In this document: positions 28,403-36,357 of the stretch, piece by piece
Position numbering within the stretch: the first letter of the stretch is position 1
Layout of the letters: the number at the start of each line of letters is the position of its first letter
Source of the DNA: Sedimentibacter sp.
GTDB taxonomy: Bacteria; Bacillota; Clostridia; Tissierellales; Sedimentibacteraceae
Reading direction: 5' to 3'
Length of the DNA: 64,000 nt
Assembly: GCA_018436705.1 (NCBI GenBank)
Contig: JAHDLA010000003.1
Coordinates: 1 to 64,000, forward strand
Made by a program: the position numbers and the translations under genes
Notes under the pieces: generated by a model
The model's database searches: none
What the model was told of the DNA's origin: nothing
Seen by the model: only the letters and a program-made list of their open reading frames with translations

Positions 28403-31100
28403 ACCAGCTTCTTCCCACATTTACATCAGATTTAAGATTTACCTTGAATGTTTCAACTACATTTTCCATTTCTTCTTTAAGTATTTTTTTCACTTCTTCC
28501 AGCTCTGAATCATATGCTTCGATAATGAGTTCATCATGCACCTGCAATATAAGTCTGGATTTCATTTTGTTTTTCTTTAATCTCTTGTACACTCCTACCA
28601 TGGCGCACTTGATTATATCTGCAGCAGTTCCCTGAACAGGTGTGTTAAGGGCAATTCTTTCCCCAAAGGATCGTATATTAAAGTTTCTTGATGCCAATTC
28701 CGGTATGCTTCTTCGCCTGCCAAAATATGTTGTTACATATCCATCGGCTTTCCCTTGTTCAACTATATGCTTCATATACTTGTCAATGCTTCCAAAATAT
28801 TTGAGATAGCTTTCAATATACTGCTTTGCTTCTTTTCTTGGAATGCTTAAATCTCTGCTCAGGCCGTAATCGCTTATACCGTAAACTATACCGAAGTTTA
28901 CCGCTTTTGCTCTGCTTCTCATTTCTGATGTTACATCTTCCATGCTGACATGGAAAACCTGAGACGCAGTCTTTGTGTGTATATCCTCATTGTTTGCAAA
29001 TGCATCAATAAGATTTTTTTCATCTGCCAAATGGGCAAGCACCCTCAATTCTATCTGCGAGTAATCCGCATCACAAAGGACATATCCGTCTTCTGCCACA
29101 AAAGCTTTCCTAAGCTCCCTGCCCTCCTGAGTCCTCGTAGGAATATTCTGAAGATTTGGCTCTGTGCTGGAAATTCTGCCTGTAGCCGTAATTGTCTGGT
29201 TAAATGACGAATGCACCCTTCCTGTTTCGCTGCTTACAACATTTTTCAGTCCCTCCACATATGTGGAATTGAGTTTAACCATGGATCTGTATTCCAATAT
29301 TAGATTAATAATTTCATGCTCTGATTTCAATCTATCGAGTACCTCTGCATCCGTGGATATTCCTGTCTTGGTTTTCTTTATTATAGGCAAACCCAGCTTT
29401 TCAAACAATATAACTGAAAGCTGCTTAGGTGAATTAATATTAAATTTCTCTCCTGCCATCTCGTAAATTTCTTTCTCCAGAGAACTTATTTTTTCCTGAA
29501 AGTGAGCACCAAGACTGTCCATTACATCCATGTCTACCTTAAACCCGACAAACTCCATATATGCCAACACTTCAATCAAAGGAAGCTCAATAATATTATA
29601 AAGGTCTAACATTTCCAAACTCTTTATTTCCTCTATAATATACTTTTCTGCTCCCAGCACAGTTTTCAGATAATTGCATATATAATTTTCCCTTTTCTCC
29701 AAATCAAGTTCAACAAATGATAGTCTTTTTTTACCTGTTCCAAGAATATCATTCTCAGACGGTATTTCATCATTTAAATATTCATATGCAACTTTGTCTA
29801 TAGAATAAGAACTTTCTGACGGATCGATAAGATATTTTCCTATTTCAGAATCAAATGATATGCTGTTAAGCTCAATATTTTTCTTCATCAGGTATATAAC
29901 TTCATTTTTAATGCTGTGGCCGCTTACTTGGATATCATCCCGCTCAAAAACATCTCTTAAGGCTTCTATAACTGTTGTTTCATCTGCCTTATACAAATCT
30001 ATGTAGTATATATCTATTCCATCTGATATTCCAACAGCAACGGCTTTTCCGTAAAGAGCTCTGTCAGAGTCCATAAGGAACTTTAAGACAAGTTTTCCGC
30101 TTTTTGCAACATTTTCTGCGACATCCTTAACACCTTCCGGCTTATCAATATAAATAACAGAGACTTTTTTTACTTGCATCTCATCGGACTTTTTAAATTC
30201 TGAGTCAAACATTGACATCTGAGCTTCCTTTTGCGTATTTTCCGCTGAGATTCTTTTTTTTAAGGTTCTGAACTCAAGCTCGTCATACATATCCAACAGT
30301 TTCTGTGAATCTGTTTCCTGAATTTTATATTCATCCAAATTAAAATCCACAGGTATGTCTATTATAATCCTCGCAAGAGTCTGGCTCATATATGCCTGCA
30401 TCTTGTCAGTTTCAAGTTTTTCTTTAAGCTTGCCCTTAATATTTTCTATATTTTCATACACACCGTCGAGGCTTCCGTATTCACGTATAAGCTTCAGCGC
30501 AGTTTTTTCTCCTACGCCGCCAACACCCGGTATATTATCGGATGGGTCTCCCATCAATGCCTTTAAATCAATAAACTGTTCAGGAGTTATACCGTATGTG
30601 TCCTCCATTGACTGCAAGTTCATTTCTTCTGTATTTGTGACTCCCTTTTTTGTCAAAATTACCTTTGTATCTTCATCAATAAGCTGCAAGTAGTCCTTGT
30701 CACTGGTAACAAGGTATACTTCAGCCCCTTGTTTTTCAGCGGCACCGGCAAATGTTCCGGCAACATCATCCGCCTCAAATCCTTCAATTTCAACACATTT
30801 TATGTTATGTATATCAAGAACGTCTCTAATAAGCTGGAATTGCTCAACTAATTCGTTAGGTGCTTTTGCCCTGTTCGCCTTGTAGTCCTTGTACTGATCA
30901 TGTCTGAAGGACGGTTTTTTAGGATCGAAGGCAACACATATGTATTCAGGAGAATATGTATCTAAAAGCTTATACAACATGCTTAAAAAACCATATACCG
31001 CATTTGTATATTGCCCTTTTTTTGTTTTCAGAGGCGGCATAGCATAAAATGCTCTAAAAAGCAGACTATTGCCGTCCAGTATCATAATTTTGTTTTTCAT
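28389..31100 (-). CDS. polA: DNA polymerase I
   Basis: The protein is 903 aa. The 5' nuclease domain is about 1-295 (ILDGNSLLFRAFYAMPPL; the D-rich LMGDPSDNIPGVGGVGEKTA). The 3'-5' exonuclease-like domain (about 320-490) lacks the usual DxE motif (LVLKFLMDSDRALYG) and has HSIKNEVIYL where the second motif's Asp is expected, so proofreading is probably lost, as in many Gram-positive Pol I enzymes. The polymerase domain (about 500-903) has motif A DADYSQIELRVLAHL, motif B RSRAKAVNFGIVYG and motif C QVHDELIIE. The start follows GGAGATGTC. Confidence 0.95.
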   Translation of the reverse strand: MKNKIMILDGNSLLFRAFYAMPPLKTKKGQYTNAVYGFLSMLYKLLDTYSPEYICVAFDPKKPSFRHDQYKDYKANRAKAPNELVEQFQLIRDVLDIHNIKCVEIEGFEADDVAGTFAGAAEKQGAEVYLVTSDKDYLQLIDEDTKVILTKKGVTNTEEMNLQSMEDTYGITPEQFIDLKALMGDPSDNIPGVGGVGEKTALKLIREYGSLDGVYENIENIKGKLKEKLETDKMQAYMSQTLARIIIDIPVDFNLDEYKIQETDSQKLLDMYDELEFRTLKKRISAENTQKEAQMSMFDSEFKKSDEMQVKKVSVIYIDKPEGVKDVAENVAKSGKLVLKFLMDSDRALYGKAVAVGISDGIDIYYIDLYKADETTVIEALRDVFERDDIQVSGHSIKNEVIYLMKKNIELNSISFDSEIGKYLIDPSESSYSIDKVAYEYLNDEIPSENDILGTGKKRLSFVELDLEKRENYICNYLKTVLGAEKYIIEEIKSLEMLDLYNIIELPLIEVLAYMEFVGFKVDMDVMDSLGAHFQEKISSLEKEIYEMAGEKFNINSPKQLSVILFEKLGLPIIKKTKTGISTDAEVLDRLKSEHEIINLILEYRSMVKLNSTYVEGLKNVVSSETGRVHSSFNQTITATGRISSTEPNLQNIPTRTQEGRELRKAFVAEDGYVLCDADYSQIELRVLAHLADEKNLIDAFANNEDIHTKTASQVFHVSMEDVTSEMRSRAKAVNFGIVYGISDYGLSRDLSIPRKEAKQYIESYLKYFGSIDKYMKHIVEQGKADGYVTTYFGRRRSIPELASRNFNIRSFGERIALNTPVQGTAADIIKCAMVGVYKRLKKNKMKSRLILQVHDELIIEAYDSELEEVKKILKEEMENVVETFKVNLKSDVNVGRSWYEAK

Positions 31101-31311
31101 GACATCTCCTATATGTTTTTTATTTTAACATTTAACCTTTTCAATGACACAATTGAAGTAAATTGCGAATTAACTGCAAAAACCTTTCAAACAATGAAAA
31201 TTGAAAATGTATTATTTAAATTATAACAACTAATATTCAATGGGTAAAGGAATATTTTCATTTATCATATCCTGCAATTGCTCACATATAAATAGTATGG
31301 AGGTAAAGTAT

Positions 31312-31929
31312 ATGAATTATATAAATGCAAAGCACTATAATTTTTCTAACGTTAAATTCTTCTCACCAATGCAGTTAAGTCAGCATTATGTTTTATATAC
31401 AAGATACGTAGACAGCTTAAACAAGGTTATGGAAAGTCTCAGCAGTGATAAAACATATTCAACATGCAGTCCCAATTACAGTCAAGTAAGGTCAGATCAG
31501 AAAGCGAAAACTTATTGCTATGATGCAGTCATGCTCCATGAATTATACTTTGAAAATCTCACAGGTCGCAACACAAAAATGTACGGACAAATTGAATCTC
31601 TTATCAATAAAATCTTCGGATCATACGAAAATTTCATCGATAAATTCAAGTGTATCGGATTATCCATGCACGGATGGGTTTTACTGTGCTACGACCGGTT
31701 TAGAGATGAATATTGTATATACGGCCAGGATTCCCATGATGAAGGTATTATCCTCTGCTCCGAACCTCTTATCGTAATGGATGTATATGAGCATGCATAC
31801 ATGATGGATTATGGAATAAATAGATCGGAATATATTGATGCGTTCATTGCCAACTTGGATTACAGCATTGTAAATAAAAGATTAAGCAGCTTAATTTTTG
31901 AAAAACCCAGTAACCGTCTTAATGCGTAA
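31312..31929 (+). CDS. Superoxide dismutase-like (Fe/Mn family) protein
   Basis: The protein is 205 aa from the ATG at 31312, chosen for GGAGGTAAAG, which lies 4-12 nt upstream. It is a divergent Fe/Mn superoxide dismutase. All four expected metal ligands align: His25 (in QLSQHYVLYTRYVDSLN), His76 (AVMLHELYFENL), and Asp157/His161 in MDVYEHAYMMDYG. Gln139 in YGQDSHDEG sits where MnSOD has its second-sphere Gln. The insertion between the first two ligands and the many Cys residues (C52, 69, 114, 126, 135, 149) are unusual. It may detoxify superoxide or be a spore/coat-associated SOD; this is not proven. Confidence 0.7.
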   Translation: MNYINAKHYNFSNVKFFSPMQLSQHYVLYTRYVDSLNKVMESLSSDKTYSTCSPNYSQVRSDQKAKTYCYDAVMLHELYFENLTGRNTKMYGQIESLINKIFGSYENFIDKFKCIGLSMHGWVLLCYDRFRDEYCIYGQDSHDEGIILCSEPLIVMDVYEHAYMMDYGINRSEYIDAFIANLDYSIVNKRLSSLIFEKPSNRLNA

Positions 31930-31968
31930 ACATATAATATCGTAAACAATACTTTAAGGAGGTTAATT

Positions 31969-32073
31969 ATGGGATTTTGCGGAAATAATGTTTGCGGAGA
32001 AAGCGGAACAAATTTACTATTTTTCTTCTTATTGTTAGTAATTTTATTCAGCTGGTGCGAAAGCGACTGCTAA
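31969..32073 (+). CDS. 34-residue Cys-rich membrane micropeptide
   Basis: An ATG at 31969, with AAGGAGG 7 nt upstream, opens a 34-codon frame ending TAA. The peptide starts MGFCGNNVCGESG, continues into a hydrophobic helix (about 15-29) and ends WCESDC. It has four Cys residues and one membrane span. It resembles, without close identity, the tiny YjcZ-type membrane peptides of sporulating Firmicutes. It lies 39 bp after the SOD-like gene and is followed by a terminator, so the two probably form a unit. Confidence 0.65.
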   Translation: MGFCGNNVCGESGTNLLFFFLLLVILFSWCESDC

Positions 32074-32078
32074 TGTCA

Positions 32079-32107
32079 AAAACAGGTCTGGAATCCAGAC
32101 CTGTTTT
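32079..32107. terminator. Bidirectional terminator
   Basis: A perfect 13-bp stem, AAAACAGGTCTGG with CCAGACCTGTTTT, around a 3-nt loop. It separates the micropeptide gene (plus) from the LysR gene (minus), and the A/T flanks provide a T-run in both directions. Confidence 0.85.
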
Positions 32108-32112
32108 ATATA

Positions 32113-33015
32113 TTATTGACACATGTGCTTATTAATCATAAATTCCTTAAATTTGTTTTCTATCTTCGAAAAATATCTGTCCTGCTCATAGATATAGTAA
32201 AGCTTTCTTTTGAGCTTTACATCGCCCAGATTCAAAATAAACATTTTTCCTTCTTTCACTTCATTTTCAACGGTTTTTTTAGGTAGAATGGCTATACCCA
32301 GATTTTCAGCAAGAAATTTTTTTATCATTTCATTGTCCTCGGTCTGAATTACTACATTCAGTTCGCTGAGCTTAATATGATTTTTCCTTAAAAATTTTTC
32401 AAAAACCTGCAACGTTGCAGAACCGTTTTCTCTTAAAATAAATCTCTGATTTACAATATCCTTGACATTTACCTTATCGCCATTAAATTCATCCTTTTTT
32501 TCGGCAGGAGCCACAATCACTATCTCATCCTCTGCAATGCATATGTTTTTAATTTTTCTTGATTTCGGAGGTGTTCCGGTAAATCCAAAGCTTGTAAAAC
32601 CTTCCTCTATATTCTTAAATACCTTGCTGGAATCTACTTTCATAATCGAATAAGTAACTTCCGGATACATTTTGCTGAATTCTACTATTAAATCATGTAT
32701 GTAGTACTCAGCCGGCATTGAGCTTGTATATATCTCCAGTTTTCCGCTAAGCTTGTTATCATCTCTTCTCAGCTGCGAATATATTTTGTTCTCCTCGTTC
32801 AGCACATTTTTAGCAAACTTATACAAAATATAGCCGTCTTCCGTAGGAATTATTTCTCTCCCATTTTTCTTAAATAATTCGGCCCCAAAATCCTTTTCAA
32901 GCAATTGAAGCTGTTTAGACACAGCAGGCTGAGTTACAAACAGTTTTTCAGCAGCCTTTGATATGTTTTTCAGATTAATAACTTCGATAAATGTTCTTAA
33001 ATAAGCTGTATTCAT
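32113..33015 (-). CDS. LysR family transcriptional regulator
   Basis: The protein is about 300 aa from the ATG at 33015 (GAGGTAGAA upstream). The N-terminal winged HTH contains NISKAAEKLFVTQPAVSKQLQLLE (shown in part), and a two-lobed effector-binding domain follows, with KLEIYTSSMPAEYYI and IAILPKKTVENEV. It is the last gene of the hut operon, 10 bp after hutP. The co-inducer is unknown; a role in histidine or glutamate metabolism is inferred from position. Confidence 0.88.
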   Translation of the reverse strand: MNTAYLRTFIEVINLKNISKAAEKLFVTQPAVSKQLQLLEKDFGAELFKKNGREIIPTEDGYILYKFAKNVLNEENKIYSQLRRDDNKLSGKLEIYTSSMPAEYYIHDLIVEFSKMYPEVTYSIMKVDSSKVFKNIEEGFTSFGFTGTPPKSRKIKNICIAEDEIVIVAPAEKKDEFNGDKVNVKDIVNQRFILRENGSATLQVFEKFLRKNHIKLSELNVVIQTEDNEMIKKFLAENLGIAILPKKTVENEVKEGKMFILNLGDVKLKRKLYYIYEQDRYFSKIENKFKEFMINKHMCQ

Positions 33016-33025
33016 TTCTACCTCA

Positions 33026-33460
33026 CTATATCGGCTGTATTCCCATACCGATTGCTTCATGCTCAAATCCTCGCCTTGGTGAACCTATATGTCCGTAAAG
33101 GACAACAGAAATCCAATTCCCGCTGGTAGGTTCGTCCTCCGCAAGAAGTCCACGTACAATTACAAATGTCAGTCCAGCACTTCTTAATACCTCTCCGAGC
33201 ATTACCTGACCTCTGCAAAATCCGCTCAAAGCCTCTATAATCGCATGATACAAAGCATGCTCCTCATGATAGTTTTCCCTTATCAAGTCTTCACGACCAG
33301 CTGCAGTCTCTATTGCCGCAACTATTTTTTTCGCATCCATGGAGCCTGCCTGCCCTTTATATATTATGTAGTTTTTATTTTCATAATATGATTTCAACTC
33401 TTCTGTGTCGTCACCTAAAGCGAGAAGCAGTGCGATTTTTCCTATTCCTTTTTTCTCCAT
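33026..33460 (-). CDS. hutP: HutP, RNA-binding antiterminator of histidine utilisation
   Basis: The 144-aa protein aligns along its whole length with Bacillus HutP: EEHALYHAIIEALSGFCRGQ, LRSAGLTFVIVRG, GNWISVVLYGHIGSPRRGFEH. The metal ligands of the Bacillus protein have counterparts at His68, His72 and His134. Histidine and a divalent metal let HutP bind NAG-rich mRNA and prevent termination in the hut leader. Here it is the fifth gene of the operon rather than the first, so it would control its own operon. The ribosome site is weak (GGGG). Confidence 0.9.
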   Translation of the reverse strand: MEKKGIGKIALLLALGDDTEELKSYYENKNYIIYKGQAGSMDAKKIVAAIETAAGREDLIRENYHEEHALYHAIIEALSGFCRGQVMLGEVLRSAGLTFVIVRGLLAEDEPTSGNWISVVLYGHIGSPRRGFEHEAIGMGIQPI

Positions 33461-33508
33461 ACAGTAACCCCACTCAAAGATAATAAAAGCAATCGTCTAC
33501 ATTATACA

Positions 33509-34123
33509 TTAAAACGGAGAATATTCCAATATTTTTTTCTCATAATTTAAAATCTTTGCTTCAAGCAAGTCAGATTTCTCTTTATATCTAACAGTAAATT
33601 CCTCGTCACTTATGGAGCTAAGATTTACTCTTACGTTAAGCAGAGCAGATAATACAGCTGTCCTTGTGAGCATAGCAGCTACAAGAGCATCTGTTATTGC
33701 ATTTGAATTTCCTCTCAGCACAACAGCTTCCGCCAGATGCATAATTTCATATGATGTATATGCAACCTCAAGTGGAATAGCTGCAGCAAGCTTTGATCCT
33801 TCTTCTATTGCCAGCTTTCTAATTTCCTTCTCTTCTGGTGTTTCCTTTGGAAGCCTGTAAGCATCCATCACCGTGTTGTATGCATTGCTGTCCTTTTCAA
33901 TATAGTCCATGAGCTTGCTTTTAAGCTGAGAAGCTTTTTCTTTTATTTCAAACATTTCCTTTTCATGCTCGACATATTTTTTCTTTCCTATTGTAAGATT
34001 AGCAACCATTTCCGAAAGAGCGGCACTAAGCATTCCGCAAACTGCAGCAACGCTTCCGCCGCCGGGAACAGGCTCATTTGATGCAACAACATTCGCAAAT
34101 TGTTCCAATGTCATATTTTTCAT
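33509..34123 (-). CDS. fchA: Formimidoyltetrahydrofolate cyclodeaminase
   Basis: The 204-aa protein is the stand-alone cyclodeaminase. Its N-terminus (EQFANVVASNEPVPGGGSVAAVCGML) is the folate/Gly-rich segment of the family. It converts 5-formimino-THF to 5,10-methenyl-THF and ammonia. It is separate from ftcD, unlike the fused mammalian FTCD. The start codon lies next to the hutI stop (1 bp between), which suggests coupling. Confidence 0.9.
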   Translation of the reverse strand: MKNMTLEQFANVVASNEPVPGGGSVAAVCGMLSAALSEMVANLTIGKKKYVEHEKEMFEIKEKASQLKSKLMDYIEKDSNAYNTVMDAYRLPKETPEEKEIRKLAIEEGSKLAAAIPLEVAYTSYEIMHLAEAVVLRGNSNAITDALVAAMLTRTAVLSALLNVRVNLSSISDEEFTVRYKEKSDLLEAKILNYEKKILEYSPF

Positions 34124-34124
34124 T

Positions 34125-35369
34125 CTAGTTCTCCTTTACAACCTTCCCATTTTTTATTACCGTTTCAACTATGTTTACCCCTGCATGATACGGAAGAAAA
34201 TGTATGGAAGGGTATTCAAGAATTATTATATCAGCTTTCTTTCCAACTTCTATGCTTCCTGTCACATGGCTTCTTCCTACTGCAGCAGCGGCATTTATTG
34301 TGAGGGCAGTAATTATTTCTTCAACAGACATTTTCATATGGATCGCAGCCAGTGCTATAATAAGCGGTATGGAATTTGTAAAACAACTTCCAGGATTAAA
34401 ATCAGTAGCCAGAGCTACGGCACACCCAGAATCAATCATATCTCTTGCTCTTGCATAGTCCTCGTTAAGGCAGAAAGCAGTTGCCGGAAGCAGCGTTGCA
34501 ACAGTATTTGACTGAGAAAGCATTTCTATACCTTCATCCGATGCCTGCAACAAATGGTCCGCAGAAGTGCATCCAAGCTCTACCGCAAGTTCTGTCCCAC
34601 CAAGTTGAAATATTTCATCAGCATGGATTTTTAAATTAAGTCCGCTTTTTTTAGCCTCTGATAAAAACTTTTTTGATTGTTCAATGTTGAACACATTTTT
34701 TTCACAGAAAATATCTGCAAACTCCGCAAGATTATTTTCCGCAACATTCTGCATAACTTCAATCATGAAATCTATGAATTCATCTTCTTTGCCTTTGTAT
34801 TCAGGCAATACACTGTGTGGCCCCAAAAAAGTAGATACAATATCTACAGGGTGCATTTCATTGAGTTTCTTTACGGCCTCAAGCTGCCTCATTTCCGTAT
34901 CTCTGTCAAGTCCGTATCCGCTTTTTCCTTCGACTGTTGTTACACCCATAGCCATTATTTTGTCCAGCCTCTTCATTCCTAATTCAATAAATTCATCTAG
35001 AGATGTGTTCCTCGTTGCTCTAACTGTGCTTGTAATTCCGCCCCCTCGTTCCATGATTGACATATAGGTATCCCCTCTCAGCCTCCATGAAAATTCATCA
35101 GCCCTATATCCGCCGAACACCAGATGGGTATGAGAATCTATAAATCCCGGCAGCACCGCTTTGCTTGATGCATCTATTACTTTGTACTCTTCTTGCGTGT
35201 ATTTATTTAAAATATCCTCCGTTGTACCAACATCAACAATTAGATCACCTTCAACTACCACACATCCATTTTTGATCATTCCTATTTCATACATATCTTT
35301 GCCGTGTTTTGGCCCTTCTCCTCTGCAAGTAACTAACTCCGAAGCATTTTTAATTATTAATTTACTCAT
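34125..35369 (-). CDS. hutI: Imidazolonepropionase
   Basis: The 414-aa protein is a metal-dependent amidohydrolase. Visible motifs are the metal-binding DSHTHLVFGG, the conserved KSGYGL, LKIHADEI, and ATDFNPGSCFT near the C-terminus. It hydrolyses imidazolone-5-propionate to N-formimino-L-glutamate. It is the third gene of the hut operon, after a spacer of 86 bp with a small hairpin. Confidence 0.93.
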   Translation of the reverse strand: MSKLIIKNASELVTCRGEGPKHGKDMYEIGMIKNGCVVVEGDLIVDVGTTEDILNKYTQEEYKVIDASSKAVLPGFIDSHTHLVFGGYRADEFSWRLRGDTYMSIMERGGGITSTVRATRNTSLDEFIELGMKRLDKIMAMGVTTVEGKSGYGLDRDTEMRQLEAVKKLNEMHPVDIVSTFLGPHSVLPEYKGKEDEFIDFMIEVMQNVAENNLAEFADIFCEKNVFNIEQSKKFLSEAKKSGLNLKIHADEIFQLGGTELAVELGCTSADHLLQASDEGIEMLSQSNTVATLLPATAFCLNEDYARARDMIDSGCAVALATDFNPGSCFTNSIPLIIALAAIHMKMSVEEIITALTINAAAAVGRSHVTGSIEVGKKADIIILEYPSIHFLPYHAGVNIVETVIKNGKVVKEN

Positions 35370-35412
35370 TCAATCACTTCCTTTTCATACTTAGTATTAT
35401 GTTATAGCCAAA

Positions 35413-35440
35413 TGAATCTGCCCCTCAAAGAACAGATTCA
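35413..35440 (-). other. Intercistronic hairpin between ftcD and hutI
   Basis: The 8-bp arms TGAATCTG and CAGATTCA are separated by 12 nt, in the largest gap inside the hut operon. There is no U-run, so it is more likely an RNA processing or stability element than a terminator. Confidence 0.4.
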
Positions 35441-35455
35441 TAGGCTCAAATTAAT

Positions 35456-36346
35456 CTACAGTCTTGTTTCAAGCACCTGGTCAAAACTAAATCCTTCCAA
35501 GCGCAAATAGTAATCCGCTGTATCAACAAGCGCCTGCATGGGAATCAATCCTACAATTTCACTTCCTACAACACTTACTCCATATCTTTGGGCTTCCATT
35601 TTAATAGTTTCAAACACTCTGTAAATTGACGTCTTTGTGTAGTCTGTCAAATTCATAGACACCTGAACGATTCCCCTGTCCTCAAGCTCTATTCCCAAAG
35701 CCTTTACGTATCTGAATCCTCCGTTTATATGTCTCACCTGTTTTGCAATTTTTGTAGCAATGTCCAGATTATTTGTTGAAAGATTAACATTGTATGCAAC
35801 CAGAGGCATCCTGGCCCCAATAGCAGTAACACCTGCAGTTGGATGTATGGTTTCGGGACCGAAATCAGGTTTCCACATATCATCCTTCATTTTTTCCTTC
35901 ATACCTTCAAACTGGCCTTTTCTTATACGTGCCAAATTTTCTCTGTGAGATGCTGTTGCTGATTTTTCATAAAGAAAGAAAGGGAGTCCGTAAAGCTCTG
36001 ATGCTTCTTTTGCAACGTCTTTCGCAAGTGCGTCAGCTTCCTCCACAGTAGCGTTTTTTACAGGAATAAACGGTATTACATCAACTGCCCCCATTCTAGG
36101 ATGCTGTCCCTCATGTTTTGTGAGATCAATAAGCTCAACTGCTTTCCCTATTGCTTCTACCACTGCTGACTTAAGCGCATCCGGCTCACCGACAATTGTT
36201 ACCACTGTTCTGTTGTGATCCTCATCACTTGAATAATCCAAAAGCTTAACATCATGCTTACCTCTGAAAGCATCAAGTATTTTTTCAAGTTTTTTTAAAT
36301 CTCTTCCTTCGCTGAAATTAGGAACGCATTCTATAATTTTATTCAT
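35456..36346 (-). CDS. ftcD: Glutamate formimidoyltransferase
   Basis: The 296-aa protein is the formiminotransferase alone. Visible features are the N-terminal ECVPNFSEGRD and EDHNRTVVTIVGEP, followed by the THF-binding HPRMGAVDVIPFIPV. It transfers the formimino group of N-formimino-glutamate to tetrahydrofolate, freeing glutamate. It works with the separate cyclodeaminase encoded two genes downstream. This branch of the pathway conserves a one-carbon unit, as expected in amino-acid-fermenting anaerobes. Confidence 0.93.
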   Translation of the reverse strand: MNKIIECVPNFSEGRDLKKLEKILDAFRGKHDVKLLDYSSDEDHNRTVVTIVGEPDALKSAVVEAIGKAVELIDLTKHEGQHPRMGAVDVIPFIPVKNATVEEADALAKDVAKEASELYGLPFFLYEKSATASHRENLARIRKGQFEGMKEKMKDDMWKPDFGPETIHPTAGVTAIGARMPLVAYNVNLSTNNLDIATKIAKQVRHINGGFRYVKALGIELEDRGIVQVSMNLTDYTKTSIYRVFETIKMEAQRYGVSVVGSEIVGLIPMQALVDTADYYLRLEGFSFDQVLETRL

Positions 36347-36357
36347 ATGTCCTCCGA

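Noticed and set aside
31240..31311. Longer N-terminus of the SOD-like gene
   Set aside because: The 24 extra codons lack a ribosome site and conserved residues; the ATG at 31312 has GGAGG just upstream and starts near where SOD homology begins.
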